DNA from: JABCYV01 sp035512155
Lineage (GTDB): Bacteria > Acidobacteriota > Terriglobia > Terriglobales > Acidobacteriaceae
NCBI GenBank assembly: GCA_035512155.1
Contig: DATKEN010000011.1
Span: 77,320-141,319 of the forward strand
Length of the DNA: 64,000 nt
Direction of reading: 5' to 3'
In this document: in pieces, positions 17,196 through 26,023 of the stretch
Layout: each line of letters opens with the position of its first letter
Position numbering within the stretch: the first letter of the stretch is position 1
Program-made: the position numbers and the translations under genes
The notes under the pieces: generated by a model
Seen by the model: only the letters and a program-made list of their open reading frames with translations
What the model was told of the DNA's origin: nothing
Databases searched by the model: none

Positions 17196-18250
17196 TTGTC
17201 GTCGATCAGGTCCCAGCTGAGCGGAGTGCCGCTCCCGATGTGGCGTGCCGCGCGCTTGCCCAGAATCTGCTGGAAGTAGCGAGTGTGCAGCCCATGAGCG
17301 GGACGAATAGAACGCACGTTGTGGTGGTTGAAGCGGTCTCCTTGTCTGATGTCTTCGACAACAAAGAGCGACCGCCGGAGGACGCGGCTGCTGGATTCGT
17401 GAGTGCCCGGGCCGAAATGAACTTCACCTAGAGCACGCTCCGCAGTGCGGACGGCTTCGACCATGGCTTTGAATTCCTGGGGTTCCAGCGAGAACGCTGT
17501 GTCTGGACCCTCCTGCGTCCGTGACAAGGTGATGTGTTTTTCGATGATGCAGGCGCCCAGAGTTACGGCGGCAACCGGAGCGGAGATCCCGGTCGTATGA
17601 TCAGATAAGCCAACAGGAAGGTCGAAGCGACTGGCCAGCGCTGGGATGGTTCGCAGGTTCATCTCGTCAGGTGAGGCCGGATAAGCGCTGGTGCACTTGA
17701 GTAAAGCGATCTGGGCGGCGCCGGCTTGCCGAGCCGCTTCGATTGCCTCTTCTATTTCTTCAAGTGTGCCCATTCCGGTGGAAACGATGAGTGGTTTTCC
17801 TGTGGCTGCCATTTTCCGGATCAGCGGGATATCCACCAACTCGAAGGAAGCGAGTTTGTGCGCCGGGGCATTCATCTTTTCCAGAAAATCAACTGCGCTC
17901 GCATCAAAGGCTGAGGAAAAAAGATCGAGCCCAAGATCGTCAGCAACTTGTTTGAGTTTCGGCTGCCATTCCCAGGGGGTATGCGCCTCGCCATACAGTT
18001 CGTACAGGGTACGCCCGTCCCAAAGCGTGCCTCCGCTGATGCGGAACTCCTCACGGTCAGAACGAATGGTGATGGTGTCCGGCGTGTAGGTCTGCAGCTT
18101 GACGGCATCTGCACCCGACTCTTTGGCAGCTTGGATGATGCTGACCGCCTGATTGAAATCCTGATGATGATTGGCGGAGATCTCAGCCACAATGTAGACG
18201 GGATACCCAAGGCCGATGGAGCGCGAGCCGATTTGGATTGGGGTGGTCAT
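17192..18250 (-). CDS. pseI: Pseudaminic acid synthase
   Basis: Condenses 2,4-diacetamido-2,4,6-trideoxy-L-altrose with phosphoenolpyruvate to give pseudaminic acid. The 352-aa protein has the NeuB barrel ('YIVAEISANHHQDF', 'ADAVKLQTYTPDTIT', 'STGMGTLEEIE', 'LLKCTSAYPASPDEMNL', 'GLSDHTTG', 'IIEKHITL') and a C-terminal SAF/antifreeze-like domain ('RSIRPAHGLHTRYFQQILGK'). The segment 'WDGRTLYELYGEAHTPWEW' is typical of PseI rather than NeuB. The ATG used begins just before the conserved barrel. A longer upstream reading is not conserved and lies in the decayed PIG-L-like stretch. Confidence 0.93.
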   Translation of the reverse strand: MTTPIQIGSRSIGLGYPVYIVAEISANHHQDFNQAVSIIQAAKESGADAVKLQTYTPDTITIRSDREEFRISGGTLWDGRTLYELYGEAHTPWEWQPKLKQVADDLGLDLFSSAFDASAVDFLEKMNAPAHKLASFELVDIPLIRKMAATGKPLIVSTGMGTLEEIEEAIEAARQAGAAQIALLKCTSAYPASPDEMNLRTIPALASRFDLPVGLSDHTTGISAPVAAVTLGACIIEKHITLSRTQEGPDTAFSLEPQEFKAMVEAVRTAERALGEVHFGPGTHESSSRVLRRSLFVVEDIRQGDRFNHHNVRSIRPAHGLHTRYFQQILGKRAARHIGSGTPLSWDLIDDK

Positions 18251-18253
18251 CGC

Positions 18254-18480
18254 TTGGTTGCGGGTGGACAGACCGCACCAGTTTAAATGCCTCGGCGGCA
18301 TGGCATCCCACAACGGTTTCCCAACTTTGGGCGATGGCACCCAACGCTTCAGCCGACCGCGGATACGGAAAGCCTTCGGGCTTCTGTATCGTAGCAGGCG
18401 AGCGCGGCGATCTTAGCGTCGAGTGTAGCGCAACGTTGACGCCATGCCGAACCGCTGCCTTGAGGGAAATTGTCCTTTCC
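18254..18480 (-). pseudogene. Probable remnant of a PIG-L (LmbE-type) deacetylase C terminus, frameshifted
   Basis: The 250-bp gap between the ATP-grasp gene and pseI is far longer than the other junctions here. On the minus strand one frame reads 'ATLDAKIAALACYDTEAR' and a second frame continues 'GFPYPRSAEALGAIAQ' and 'GCHAAEAFKLVRSV'. Joined, these match my recollection of the end of PIG-L N-acetyl-sugar deacetylases ('..KI.AL..Y.sE.RpFPyPRSpEAl.Ala..rG...G...AEAF.lvR'). A frameshift separates the two parts, and the 5' portion with the metal-binding motifs is missing. The assignment is by eye and needs a profile search. Confidence 0.42.
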
Positions 18481-18500
18481 TCACGCCACAGCGGCTCGCC

Positions 18501-19541
18501 TCAGCGTGGTTCTTCCTCAAGACAATATCTTTGCTCCCGGGGCATCCACTGGGTGATAGCGGAATAACCGGAGCCCGTATCGATCAGCTCATGAAAGAAG
18601 CGTCGAAATTTTATTTTGCCATAGGCGCTCGGCGGTCTAGAAGGAGGACGTCCCAGCGCCGTTTGCACCGACCATTCGGCGTCCCGGAAGCCGCAGAGAG
18701 CCCGCGCAGCAACCAGACTCGAGAAACGGGCATTGACTTCCAACAAGTACACTCGACCAGCGCTCTTACGTAACTGAATATTGGCACTGCCCTGCAGGTG
18801 GCTCGCTCTTGCGAATTCGAGCGCATAGCCGGTTACTACCGAATCCTGAGACGTCTCCGCGAAGCATGAGCAACCCCATCCCCGCAGTTCGCGCCTGAAT
18901 GCCAGAACCTCGGTAAAATGACGCGATGCAAAGACTCCGACCGAGAATTCGCCCTCGCAGTCGTCCATAAACTGTTGCACTACGCTCGCCGGTCTATCCG
19001 CAACACACCTCTCCAACTCCTCCGTGTTGTGCACTACGCGGATGCCCTGGGACCCGCTGGACCGCCGCATCTTTACTACAAGGGGAAACCCCACCTCGTC
19101 CACCAATTGCTGGACAGATTTGCCGTCCGAACTATCCGCAAAGCCAACCAACGGTAGGTGCGGCTTCAAGGCTTGCATGCAACGCAGTTTGTCTCCAAAT
19201 GTTTGGAGCCAGTCCACAGGCTGACAGATGATGGACGTCCCACCAGGCAGGCTCGGGCCAAGCCGCGCCAGCACCAAGATCTCCGCCTCACTGGCAGGGA
19301 TCACGGCGTCAATCGCTTGGCGCTTGCACAAATCATCGATCGCCGACACATAGCCAGCGCTGTCGGCAGCCGCAGGCACGGCTTCAAAGGCTGAAACGAA
19401 AGCGCCGCCGACCCCGGACGAATCCAGGTCGCATCCAATTATTTCGAAGTCGGCCTCGCCAATCCGAAAGGCCTTTACTAGCGCCTGGCCAAGATCGCCG
19501 CCGACAGCGGTTACCAGGACACGAGTGGCGGGGCGGGTCAT
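18501..19541 (-). CDS. ATP-grasp domain protein (CarB-like)
   Basis: A 346-aa ATP-grasp ligase-like protein. An N-terminal Rossmann-like pre-ATP-grasp domain ('RVLVTAVGGDLGQALVKAFR', 'VIPASEAEIL') is followed by the ATP-grasp fold: 'PLVVKMRRSSGSQGI' (phosphate/ATP Lys loop), 'VVQQFMDDCEGEFSVGVF', and the metal-binding 'LLEVNARFSSLVAARALCG' with Glu and Asn. Similar proteins in surface-glycan clusters ligate a carboxylate to an amine, for example an amino acid onto an amino sugar, but the substrate here is unknown. The ATG overlaps the preceding metallophosphatase stop by 4 bp (ATGA), which fixes the start. Confidence 0.85.
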   Translation of the reverse strand: MTRPATRVLVTAVGGDLGQALVKAFRIGEADFEIIGCDLDSSGVGGAFVSAFEAVPAAADSAGYVSAIDDLCKRQAIDAVIPASEAEILVLARLGPSLPGGTSIICQPVDWLQTFGDKLRCMQALKPHLPLVGFADSSDGKSVQQLVDEVGFPLVVKMRRSSGSQGIRVVHNTEELERCVADRPASVVQQFMDDCEGEFSVGVFASRHFTEVLAFRRELRGWGCSCFAETSQDSVVTGYALEFARASHLQGSANIQLRKSAGRVYLLEVNARFSSLVAARALCGFRDAEWSVQTALGRPPSRPPSAYGKIKFRRFFHELIDTGSGYSAITQWMPREQRYCLEEEPR

Positions 19542-20230
19542 CGCGTTAAGACCTCCACCAGATAGCCGAGTTCGGGATCGTGGCAACGTGCGTCCCGGAT
19601 CACAGCGCTGGGGTCATATTGTACGCGTTGCAGCTCGACCCTCCGTTGCGGCAATTCCAAGGTGGCAAATTCGGCAGCGCCGGAACTCAACCTCGGCTGT
19701 CCTACCGATCCGGGGTTGATGATTATCTTCCTGTCCCATTTCTTAACCATCGGATAATGAGTATGTCCCAGAAGAATCACCTCTTCCGAGCGCGAGCTGA
19801 ATCGGGCCCAATCTTCGAAATCCGGATAAACTCTGCCCTCGAGCGGATCCCAGGGCGCACCATGAAACATAGCCACCGAAGTTCCTTCCAGTTCCAGGCA
19901 ACGCTGGTGTGGCCAGGACTCGACTAGAGAACACGCTTCTGCTGATAGTCTTGACAAAGAGCGCGTTAGGGCAGAGCCATACTTCGCGCAGTACGACTCA
20001 CTCGGAAACCCTCCGTGCGCGATGCAGTCCAGCAGAATCCAGTCGTGATTGCCCAGCACACCCAGCATCCGGCTGCCGTCCCACTGAGACACGCACTCAT
20101 CAACGAAAGGGTAGTAACCCACCAGGTCACCCATGAAGAGTATTAACTCGACGCGCTCCTGTAAGGCTCCGAGAACCGCCTTTAGAGCAGCGTCATTGCC
20201 ATGGACGTCCGCGATCAGTCCGATCCTCAT
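19538..20230 (-). CDS. Calcineurin-like metallophosphatase (YfcE/MJ0936-like)
   Basis: A 230-aa protein with the full set of dimetal phosphatase motifs: 'LIADVHGN' (residues 4-11), 'FMGDLVGYYP', 'GVLGNHDW', and 'LLGHTHYPM', plus 'INPGSVGQPR' near the C terminus, which is typical of the YfcE subfamily. It may remove a phosphate from a sugar intermediate in this glycan operon; pathways that pass through a 9-phosphate sugar need one, but the PseG-type route does not, so the role is unclear. The ATG at 20230 overlaps the epimerase stop (ATGA) and was preferred to an upstream one. Confidence 0.87.
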   Translation of the reverse strand: MRIGLIADVHGNDAALKAVLGALQERVELILFMGDLVGYYPFVDECVSQWDGSRMLGVLGNHDWILLDCIAHGGFPSESYCAKYGSALTRSLSRLSAEACSLVESWPHQRCLELEGTSVAMFHGAPWDPLEGRVYPDFEDWARFSSRSEEVILLGHTHYPMVKKWDRKIIINPGSVGQPRLSSGAAEFATLELPQRRVELQRVQYDPSAVIRDARCHDPELGYLVEVLTR

Positions 20231-21096
20231 TCCAAAAGCCATCCAGGCTTACTCTGCCACATGGAAGCAAGCGTCTTGTCGAAAGGAGTGAGATAAGGCA
20301 TCAGCTCGGGGCTAGCGTCGTAGAGACTTCGGTCGCAACCACCGTCATCCTCCCACTCCACGGACAGCCGCGAGCCTGGTAGAGCCTGAACCGAGCGCAC
20401 AAAAGATTCAGTGCTTACGAGATCGCATCCCGCCGCTAGAAACGTTCCTGTGTTTCGCGTCGCGGCCACTTCCAGCAGGCAGTCGCTCGCTTCGCAGACG
20501 GAGATATAGTTCCGCAGGCTTGCTTTGCGCCGGACGATTGGAACCGATTGAGGCGGCGATCCTCGCCCCGCAGCGAGCAAAATCTGGTTCCAGAACAAAG
20601 TGGGGACGCGCTGCCACCCCCAGATTCCAGCTAACCGCACGATTGCTCTTCTTTCCGCGGGAACGATGGCTTCCCAAACTCTCTCAGCCATGAGTTTGCT
20701 TGTGCCATACTCGCTGGCTGGCGCGGTACAAGATTGTACGTTCGTCACGGCGGATGGGACATACACGCTTACAGAGCTCACCAGAATACAGAATCCGAGA
20801 CTCGCCGACTGCGCACACTGGGCCACATTTTGGGTCATGCTTACATTGATCGAGGGGCCACCGACGGCATCAATCCGTACTGCCGCCGCGGCATGGACTA
20901 GTGCGACATCCCCGGAATCTCCGATTTTTGCCTCCGCCAGGATTCGCGCACCGCAGTTGGGATGGGTCAAATCGATTCCACCTTTTCGCGGCGAACGCAG
21001 AGCGGTGATTCGAAGCTCGGGGTACATCTGGCGCGCGCGGGTCACGAGTTGGGACCCGAGAAACCCAGAAGAGCCGGTAATGATCAAATGTCTCAA
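20227..21096 (-). CDS. NAD-dependent epimerase/dehydratase (extended SDR)
   Basis: A 289-aa nucleotide-sugar-modifying SDR. The NAD motif is 'GSSGFLG' (residues 8-14), with 'LVHAAAAV' following, catalytic Ser region 'LVSSVSVY' and the catalytic Tyr-Lys pair 'YGTSK'. The product could be an epimerised or reduced nucleotide sugar; the sequence does not say which. The start is TTG, whose sequence overlaps the pseG stop as TTGA, and the next gene is coupled by ATGA. It is embedded in the pseudaminic-acid operon. Confidence 0.83.
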   Translation of the reverse strand: MRHLIITGSSGFLGSQLVTRARQMYPELRITALRSPRKGGIDLTHPNCGARILAEAKIGDSGDVALVHAAAAVRIDAVGGPSINVSMTQNVAQCAQSASLGFCILVSSVSVYVPSAVTNVQSCTAPASEYGTSKLMAERVWEAIVPAERRAIVRLAGIWGWQRVPTLFWNQILLAAGRGSPPQSVPIVRRKASLRNYISVCEASDCLLEVAATRNTGTFLAAGCDLVSTESFVRSVQALPGSRLSVEWEDDGGCDRSLYDASPELMPYLTPFDKTLASMWQSKPGWLLE

Positions 21097-22178
21097 TGAG
21101 TTGCGCGCCTGTTGCTATTGCCGGGCTTCTCCGCCAAACCGCGGTTTCCCCATAAGGCTTCCGTCACTCGCCGCGCGCCGTCGCCGTCCACTAGCCGGGT
21201 TCCATTGTCGGACATCTGTTTACGCCTCGTGGCATTGCGCAGAAGGTCACCGGCAATTTCGGCGATGTCTTGGTCTTCCATGTCTGAGGAGTCTCCTAGA
21301 TTGATCCCCGCAGCGTTCATCGCCAGAGCCTCAGCAACCGGCGATTGATGCTCCGCAACCACCAACAAGAGGCTTGGCACCCCCATGAAGGCCAATTCCC
21401 ACGCCGTTGTGCCGGCCGCTGAAACCGCCACGTCCGCCCAGGCCATGAGTTCAGGCATGTTCGAAGCGTTCCTCACCAGGTGGAGCGCTTCGAACCGGTC
21501 CACCGTTTTTTCCAGAGACTCAGCTTGCGAATTGCTGCCTCCCACCACAGCCGTTGTTTCAAGTCTTTCCACGGTGACCAGGCGAAGTGCGTTAATCACG
21601 CGGCCGGTGATATTGCTCGGATCACTGCCGCCCATCATTACCAGCACCTTACGTCCAACCGGGGCGATTTCGCGCTTCCAATTTCGCCAGGGCCGGAATT
21701 CGCGACGTAGCATCGCATAGGACGGGCCCAGAAGGAGTCGAGTAGAGGTTTCGCGTGAAGCATAGAGATCTTTACTGGCGTGCGCATTCTGGTTGAGGAC
21801 AATGTCGGCAAAATAGTGAGCAGCATGGCCGTTGTCGTCCACGAAGAGCACCTTCAGTCCACTATTCTTCAAATGGCGCTGATACTCAGCATCGAACTCG
21901 TATCCATCCACGACCACCCAACTCGCCTGACGAGCATGTGCGAGGTCCGCGACTTGAGCGGCATCCTGCGCGCTGGCCGACGTCTTCAAATGGACGATCT
22001 CGACCCTCTCCGACCGAAGACGTTCCTCGACCGCTGGAATGGTGCGTGCCAGGGCGAAGACAACATCTCCGCCTGCGTCTTGCCAGACCTGGGCCAACGC
22101 GAGGCAGCGCATCACGTGACCGGTTCCCATGGCGACGCTAGCATCAACCCTGAAAACAAGTGTCTGCGAGTTCGTCAT
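21093..22178 (-). CDS. pseG: UDP-2,4-diacetamido-2,4,6-trideoxy-beta-L-altropyranose hydrolase
   Basis: Releases UDP from the altrose intermediate to give the free sugar used by PseI. The 361-aa GT-B-fold protein has the PseG signature 'GTGHVMRCLALA' at 18-29, where His21 corresponds to the catalytic His of Campylobacter PseG. It also has 'VVDGYEFD', 'FVDDNG', 'GPSYAMLRREF', 'MMGGSDPSN' and the UDP-binding 'SAAGTTAWELAFMGVPSLL'. It is the direct neighbour of the epimerase gene and overlaps it. The preceding 581-aa gene ends 29 bp upstream. Confidence 0.93.
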   Translation of the reverse strand: MTNSQTLVFRVDASVAMGTGHVMRCLALAQVWQDAGGDVVFALARTIPAVEERLRSERVEIVHLKTSASAQDAAQVADLAHARQASWVVVDGYEFDAEYQRHLKNSGLKVLFVDDNGHAAHYFADIVLNQNAHASKDLYASRETSTRLLLGPSYAMLRREFRPWRNWKREIAPVGRKVLVMMGGSDPSNITGRVINALRLVTVERLETTAVVGGSNSQAESLEKTVDRFEALHLVRNASNMPELMAWADVAVSAAGTTAWELAFMGVPSLLLVVAEHQSPVAEALAMNAAGINLGDSSDMEDQDIAEIAGDLLRNATRRKQMSDNGTRLVDGDGARRVTEALWGNRGLAEKPGNSNRRATH

Positions 22179-22207
22179 TGACGTTTTCGCTTCGATCTAA
22201 GCCGTCC

Positions 22208-23953
22208 TCAAACGGCCATCGCACGATCGCGTTTCCGCGTCCCGGAAAGTAATTCCTCAAGACGGTTGGGAGCAATCGGTTGCCACAAATCCCGCCCCAA
22301 ATCCGGCTGGAATAAATGAGTTTCCAGAATGCGCGGGATTGCGGGTATCTCCGCTGGGCTTTGTAATACGTAGCCAACCCCGAACCGGCTGAATTGCTGA
22401 ATGTAGCCATACGGCGAATATTCCAGCCAGGGGCACAAGAAACATGGTATTTCATGCATCGCGCACTCCACCGCCACAGTGGAAAGCACAGTGATGCCGA
22501 ACCAGGTCTGATGGAGCAGATCGGGCGTTAGAGTACCGCTCATGACAGTCGTAACGGCCAGTTGACTGGACGTCAGCAATCGTGCCAGCAGACTCGTACG
22601 CTCCCGTTTGCCCTCAAAAGGATGCAGCTTCACAACCAGCTTGCGGCCGGTTTGCAGCGCTAGATCCGCCAGCGGAGGAAGCAAATCACGGTAAAATTCT
22701 TCGCCTCTTCCGGACTCGCCTTCATAAGCTTCCGAGAAAAACACGATCCATGCCGGAAGAACAGAATCCAGCGCTCGGCGATGCGGGCGTGGCTGGCGAA
22801 CTGGAGCGCCAATCTCAACTTTCTCCGCTGGCAATCCGCATATCCTCACGAGATAATCCTCTTCCATCTTCCCCTTGGCAAGAATGACGTCGGCATGACT
22901 TCGCTTGATCAAATGGCGTCCATCGAGCGCGCCATGGTGGCACGCGATGGCAGGAAGTCCGCGCCTGGCGGCCAGCAGTAGAGGAATATGGCTATAAGGA
23001 TTGCTGTCGTCAGCGCACAACACTGCTTGCACCGGCTCAGTGTTTAGCACACTGCTCCACGCGTCCCGGATGCCGAGGCCCTGGCGAAGCAGTTTGGGAA
23101 AGGAATCGAGGAGTCCCACGCGGTCAAGCATCACTATCTCAGGAACGGATTCAAGATCGCGGCGGAGAGCACGCCACTGGGCAAGGAGTTCCGGGTATTC
23201 ATCCTGGGCCGCCTGGTTTCTCCGTGCGTACGACGCAAGTCCCGCCATAGTGACATTGGCTGGCAGTGCCGCCATCCAGCCGCTGCGGCGGGTTGCGACC
23301 AGCAAGAAATCGGTTTCTGGAATAGTTTCTGCATAGGCGATTCCGGTACGCGAAACATTCACGTAGGCGCTAGGCAAAAGCACGACCTGCTTGCGAGACG
23401 GCTCTCGCCGTGGAGACAGCCAGCGGCGGAGGGAATATGCGGCGTCGAATTTGTCTCCCGCGATCTCTGCCAATTGCCCCAGCGGAAATTTGGAAGCAAC
23501 ACGGAAGTAGTGACGCGGCCCACGCTTTTGGGAGTACCTAATGGGAAAGCAGTGCAAGCGATTCCCCACCAGCAATCGCAACGCGTCTGAATAAAAGCCC
23601 GGCTGGGTGACATAGACTTCGTCAGCTGCTCCGAGGCTTTGGACAAATCGGCATAGAATCCCAAAAGTCTCCACCTGCTGGTGAAACAGGATTGCTGTCA
23701 ATTCCCACCAATCCAGGTTCTCTCGATCCTGTAGCCGGCCGCTTCCCGCTGCTAACACATCCCGCACATGGCGAAATTCCTCCGCTCCCAGCCGAAACAA
23801 GTCAATCGGCGCGACTGGGCATCGAAATTGCTTTGTCCATCGCTCGTAGGAGCCGGCGCCGCCCTTCCCCAAGTCGTAGACTCGTGCCCAGGCGTGATTG
23901 GTCCAGGGACCGGAATCAAGAGAATCTTCGGGGTGAACAAGAAGAATTTTCAC
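22208..23953 (-). CDS. Uncharacterised 581-aa protein, possible GT-B-type glycosyltransferase
   Basis: I do not recognise a named family. Features seen: a cytosolic N-terminal part beginning MKILLVHPEDSL (a strand-loop reminiscent of GT-B N domains), 'EVYVTQPGFYSDAL', and 'VQAVLCADDSNPYSHIPLLLAARRGLPAIACHHGALDGRH' followed by 'ADVILAKGKMEEDYL'. The C-terminal half has 'KLVVKLHPFEGKRER' and 'GITVLSTVAVECAMHEIPCFL'. The 'KLHPFE' and 'STVAVEC' elements resemble the nucleotide-binding half of CDP-glycerol or sialyl/Kdo-type transferases. It could be the pseudaminyltransferase. The start is GTG. It sits between the SpsF-fusion gene (21-bp gap) and pseG. Confidence 0.55.
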   Translation of the reverse strand: MKILLVHPEDSLDSGPWTNHAWARVYDLGKGGAGSYERWTKQFRCPVAPIDLFRLGAEEFRHVRDVLAAGSGRLQDRENLDWWELTAILFHQQVETFGILCRFVQSLGAADEVYVTQPGFYSDALRLLVGNRLHCFPIRYSQKRGPRHYFRVASKFPLGQLAEIAGDKFDAAYSLRRWLSPRREPSRKQVVLLPSAYVNVSRTGIAYAETIPETDFLLVATRRSGWMAALPANVTMAGLASYARRNQAAQDEYPELLAQWRALRRDLESVPEIVMLDRVGLLDSFPKLLRQGLGIRDAWSSVLNTEPVQAVLCADDSNPYSHIPLLLAARRGLPAIACHHGALDGRHLIKRSHADVILAKGKMEEDYLVRICGLPAEKVEIGAPVRQPRPHRRALDSVLPAWIVFFSEAYEGESGRGEEFYRDLLPPLADLALQTGRKLVVKLHPFEGKRERTSLLARLLTSSQLAVTTVMSGTLTPDLLHQTWFGITVLSTVAVECAMHEIPCFLCPWLEYSPYGYIQQFSRFGVGYVLQSPAEIPAIPRILETHLFQPDLGRDLWQPIAPNRLEELLSGTRKRDRAMAV

Positions 23954-23974
23954 AAATCGTCAAGTAGAAACTGA

Positions 23975-26023
23975 TCAGCGTACTCGAAATACGGGTTGAC
24001 TCATGTCACCCTCAAGAAAGCTAGCTGGATTGGAGTGTTGCATCCATTTCGCCAGCGTCTTAAGTACATCCGCATAAACCTCCAGCGTCCGTTGAATCGA
24101 GGAAGTGTCATGCGCTGCCGTCAGATTGTGTGTCGCCAGCAGCAGCACGCCGCGCTTAACCGTCTCTTGCTGAAAAAGGTTCTTCAACAGCGGGCTTTCG
24201 CTGCCATCTGCCTCCTGAAACCTCAGGAGTGACCATTGTGGACGGCCAATGCACTTGACGCGGGCGGCTAAGCCAGCTTCCCTAGCCATGGTATTGACGC
24301 CGTCCTGAAGTATGCGACCGTTTGCTTCAATACGCTCAAGTGCGTCCGTCTTTTCCAAAATGTCCAAGACTTTCATGGCTGCCGCCATCGAGGAAACCTC
24401 GCCCGCAAAGGTAAAGCTAAAGAAAATTTCCTCAAAGACGCGCATCACTTCGCTACGTCCCACGACGCACGCGATGGGAAAGCCATTGCCCATCGCCTTG
24501 CCAAAACAGGCAAGGTCTGGAATGACGCCGAAAAGCTTTTGGGCGCCGCCTAGACCGAAGTGAAATCCGCTGCAGATCTCATCGAAGATCAGGAGAGCGC
24601 CGTTGCTGTGAGCCAGATCGCTGACGGTTTGCAGAAAGCCTGGTGCCGGCTCCTGAAAGTTCATCGGTTCCAGGACCACCGCAGCAAATTCTCCGGGATG
24701 TTCCTGCAACAACGTCTCAAGGCTGGCTGCATCGTTGTATCGGAACGTATGAGTCAGACCGCGTACCGCGGCCGGAACGCCGGCATTGCGCGTGGTGCTG
24801 CCGATATACCAGTCCTGCCAGCCGTGATACCCGCAGCAAGCAATTCGGTCGCGTTTGGTGAAGGCCCGCGCCGCCCGCACCGCGCCAGATGTAGCATCGG
24901 AACCGTTCTTCCCGAAACGCACCATCTGAGCGCAGGGGATGAGCCGCGTAAGCCGCTCGGCCAACTCCACTTCAAGCGGATGTGGCAGGGAAAAACTGTG
25001 CCCCTCCGCGAGTTGCGCCATGACCGCCGCATTTACCTCCGGGTTGGCATAACCAAGGATGTTGGGCAAGAGACCTTGCACGTAGTCGATGTACTCGTTG
25101 CCGTCCACGTCCCACACTCGACAACCGCCGCCCCACTGCAGAAAGACCGGCCCCACACCTTGAACGTACTGCGTGTAACCTTTGCTGAAGGTCTGAGCGG
25201 CTCCCGGGATGACCTTTCGAGAGCGGGCCAGCCAAGCCTGCGATTGGGCGATTGGGCGTCTTGGTGCCGCACCTGCAGTCGCTTTACGATACAAGCTGGT
25301 GTAGTAGCCCTCGTTGCTGACCACTTCAGTTTGCATCGATGCCAAATCCGGCCTCTTTTTCAATAGGTCCATTACTTCTGCAAATCCAAAGCGTCCGTTT
25401 CCGGAAAGCTCTCGGTACACCGCACGCACGAATTCCAGATCAGTCGGATAGTCTACAGTCCAGCGGTAGTCGCTGGCTTTGAACAAGAAGTCACTTTCGA
25501 CGTTGGCGACGCGAAAACTGCCTCCACGAAGGTACGGTGTCACATGCTCGCGATCCGAAGCCTTAGTTGCTTCACGCCATGCCTGCTCCAGCGCACGGAA
25601 AGAAAACACTTCGGTATCCAGGCCATCGGGATAGGTGTATCGAAGAGTATTAGAGACATAGTCGTATTCCCCTTCTCTAAATCGAGTGACAACTCTATCG
25701 ACGACGGCTGGATCGATGAGCGGACAATCGGCGGTTACGCGAACAACAATTTCAGCCGAATTCGCTTTAGCGGCACGATAAAAGCGGTCCAGAACGTCAT
25801 CCTCGCTGCCGCGAAAACAAGGAATTCCTTCTCGCTTACATAATTCGGCGATGGAATCATCGGGTGGCTTTTCCGTCGTGGCTACTACTACTCTCTCCAC
25901 CAGAGGCGAGGAACGCACTCGGCTGATAACGTGCCAGAGCATGGGGCGGCCACAAATGTCTGCCAGGCTCTTACCCGGGAATCGGGATGAGCCCATCCGG
26001 GCCTGAACGACTGCGACGATCAC
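23975..26023 (-). CDS. Fusion: SpsF-type nucleotidyltransferase + class III (GSA-like) aminotransferase
   Basis: A 682-aa two-domain protein. Residues 1-240 match the SpsF/CTP_transf_3 fold: 'VAVVQARMGSSRFPGK' (4-18), 'DVLDRFYRAA', 'RVTADCPLIDP' and 'TVDYPTDLEF'. From about 265 a PLP aminotransferase of the glutamate-1-semialdehyde type follows: 'GYTQYVQGVGP', 'RFGKNGSDATSGAVRAAR', 'IFDEICSGFHFG' with Asp481, and the Schiff-base Lys509 in 'ACFGKAMGNG'. The nucleotidyltransferase half is the only candidate for the CMP-pseudaminate step (the PseF role) in the operon. The aminotransferase half may serve another amino sugar. The start is GTG, overlapping the upstream stop as GTGA. Confidence 0.82.
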   Translation of the reverse strand: MIVAVVQARMGSSRFPGKSLADICGRPMLWHVISRVRSSPLVERVVVATTEKPPDDSIAELCKREGIPCFRGSEDDVLDRFYRAAKANSAEIVVRVTADCPLIDPAVVDRVVTRFREGEYDYVSNTLRYTYPDGLDTEVFSFRALEQAWREATKASDREHVTPYLRGGSFRVANVESDFLFKASDYRWTVDYPTDLEFVRAVYRELSGNGRFGFAEVMDLLKKRPDLASMQTEVVSNEGYYTSLYRKATAGAAPRRPIAQSQAWLARSRKVIPGAAQTFSKGYTQYVQGVGPVFLQWGGGCRVWDVDGNEYIDYVQGLLPNILGYANPEVNAAVMAQLAEGHSFSLPHPLEVELAERLTRLIPCAQMVRFGKNGSDATSGAVRAARAFTKRDRIACCGYHGWQDWYIGSTTRNAGVPAAVRGLTHTFRYNDAASLETLLQEHPGEFAAVVLEPMNFQEPAPGFLQTVSDLAHSNGALLIFDEICSGFHFGLGGAQKLFGVIPDLACFGKAMGNGFPIACVVGRSEVMRVFEEIFFSFTFAGEVSSMAAAMKVLDILEKTDALERIEANGRILQDGVNTMAREAGLAARVKCIGRPQWSLLRFQEADGSESPLLKNLFQQETVKRGVLLLATHNLTAAHDTSSIQRTLEVYADVLKTLAKWMQHSNPASFLEGDMSQPVFRVR

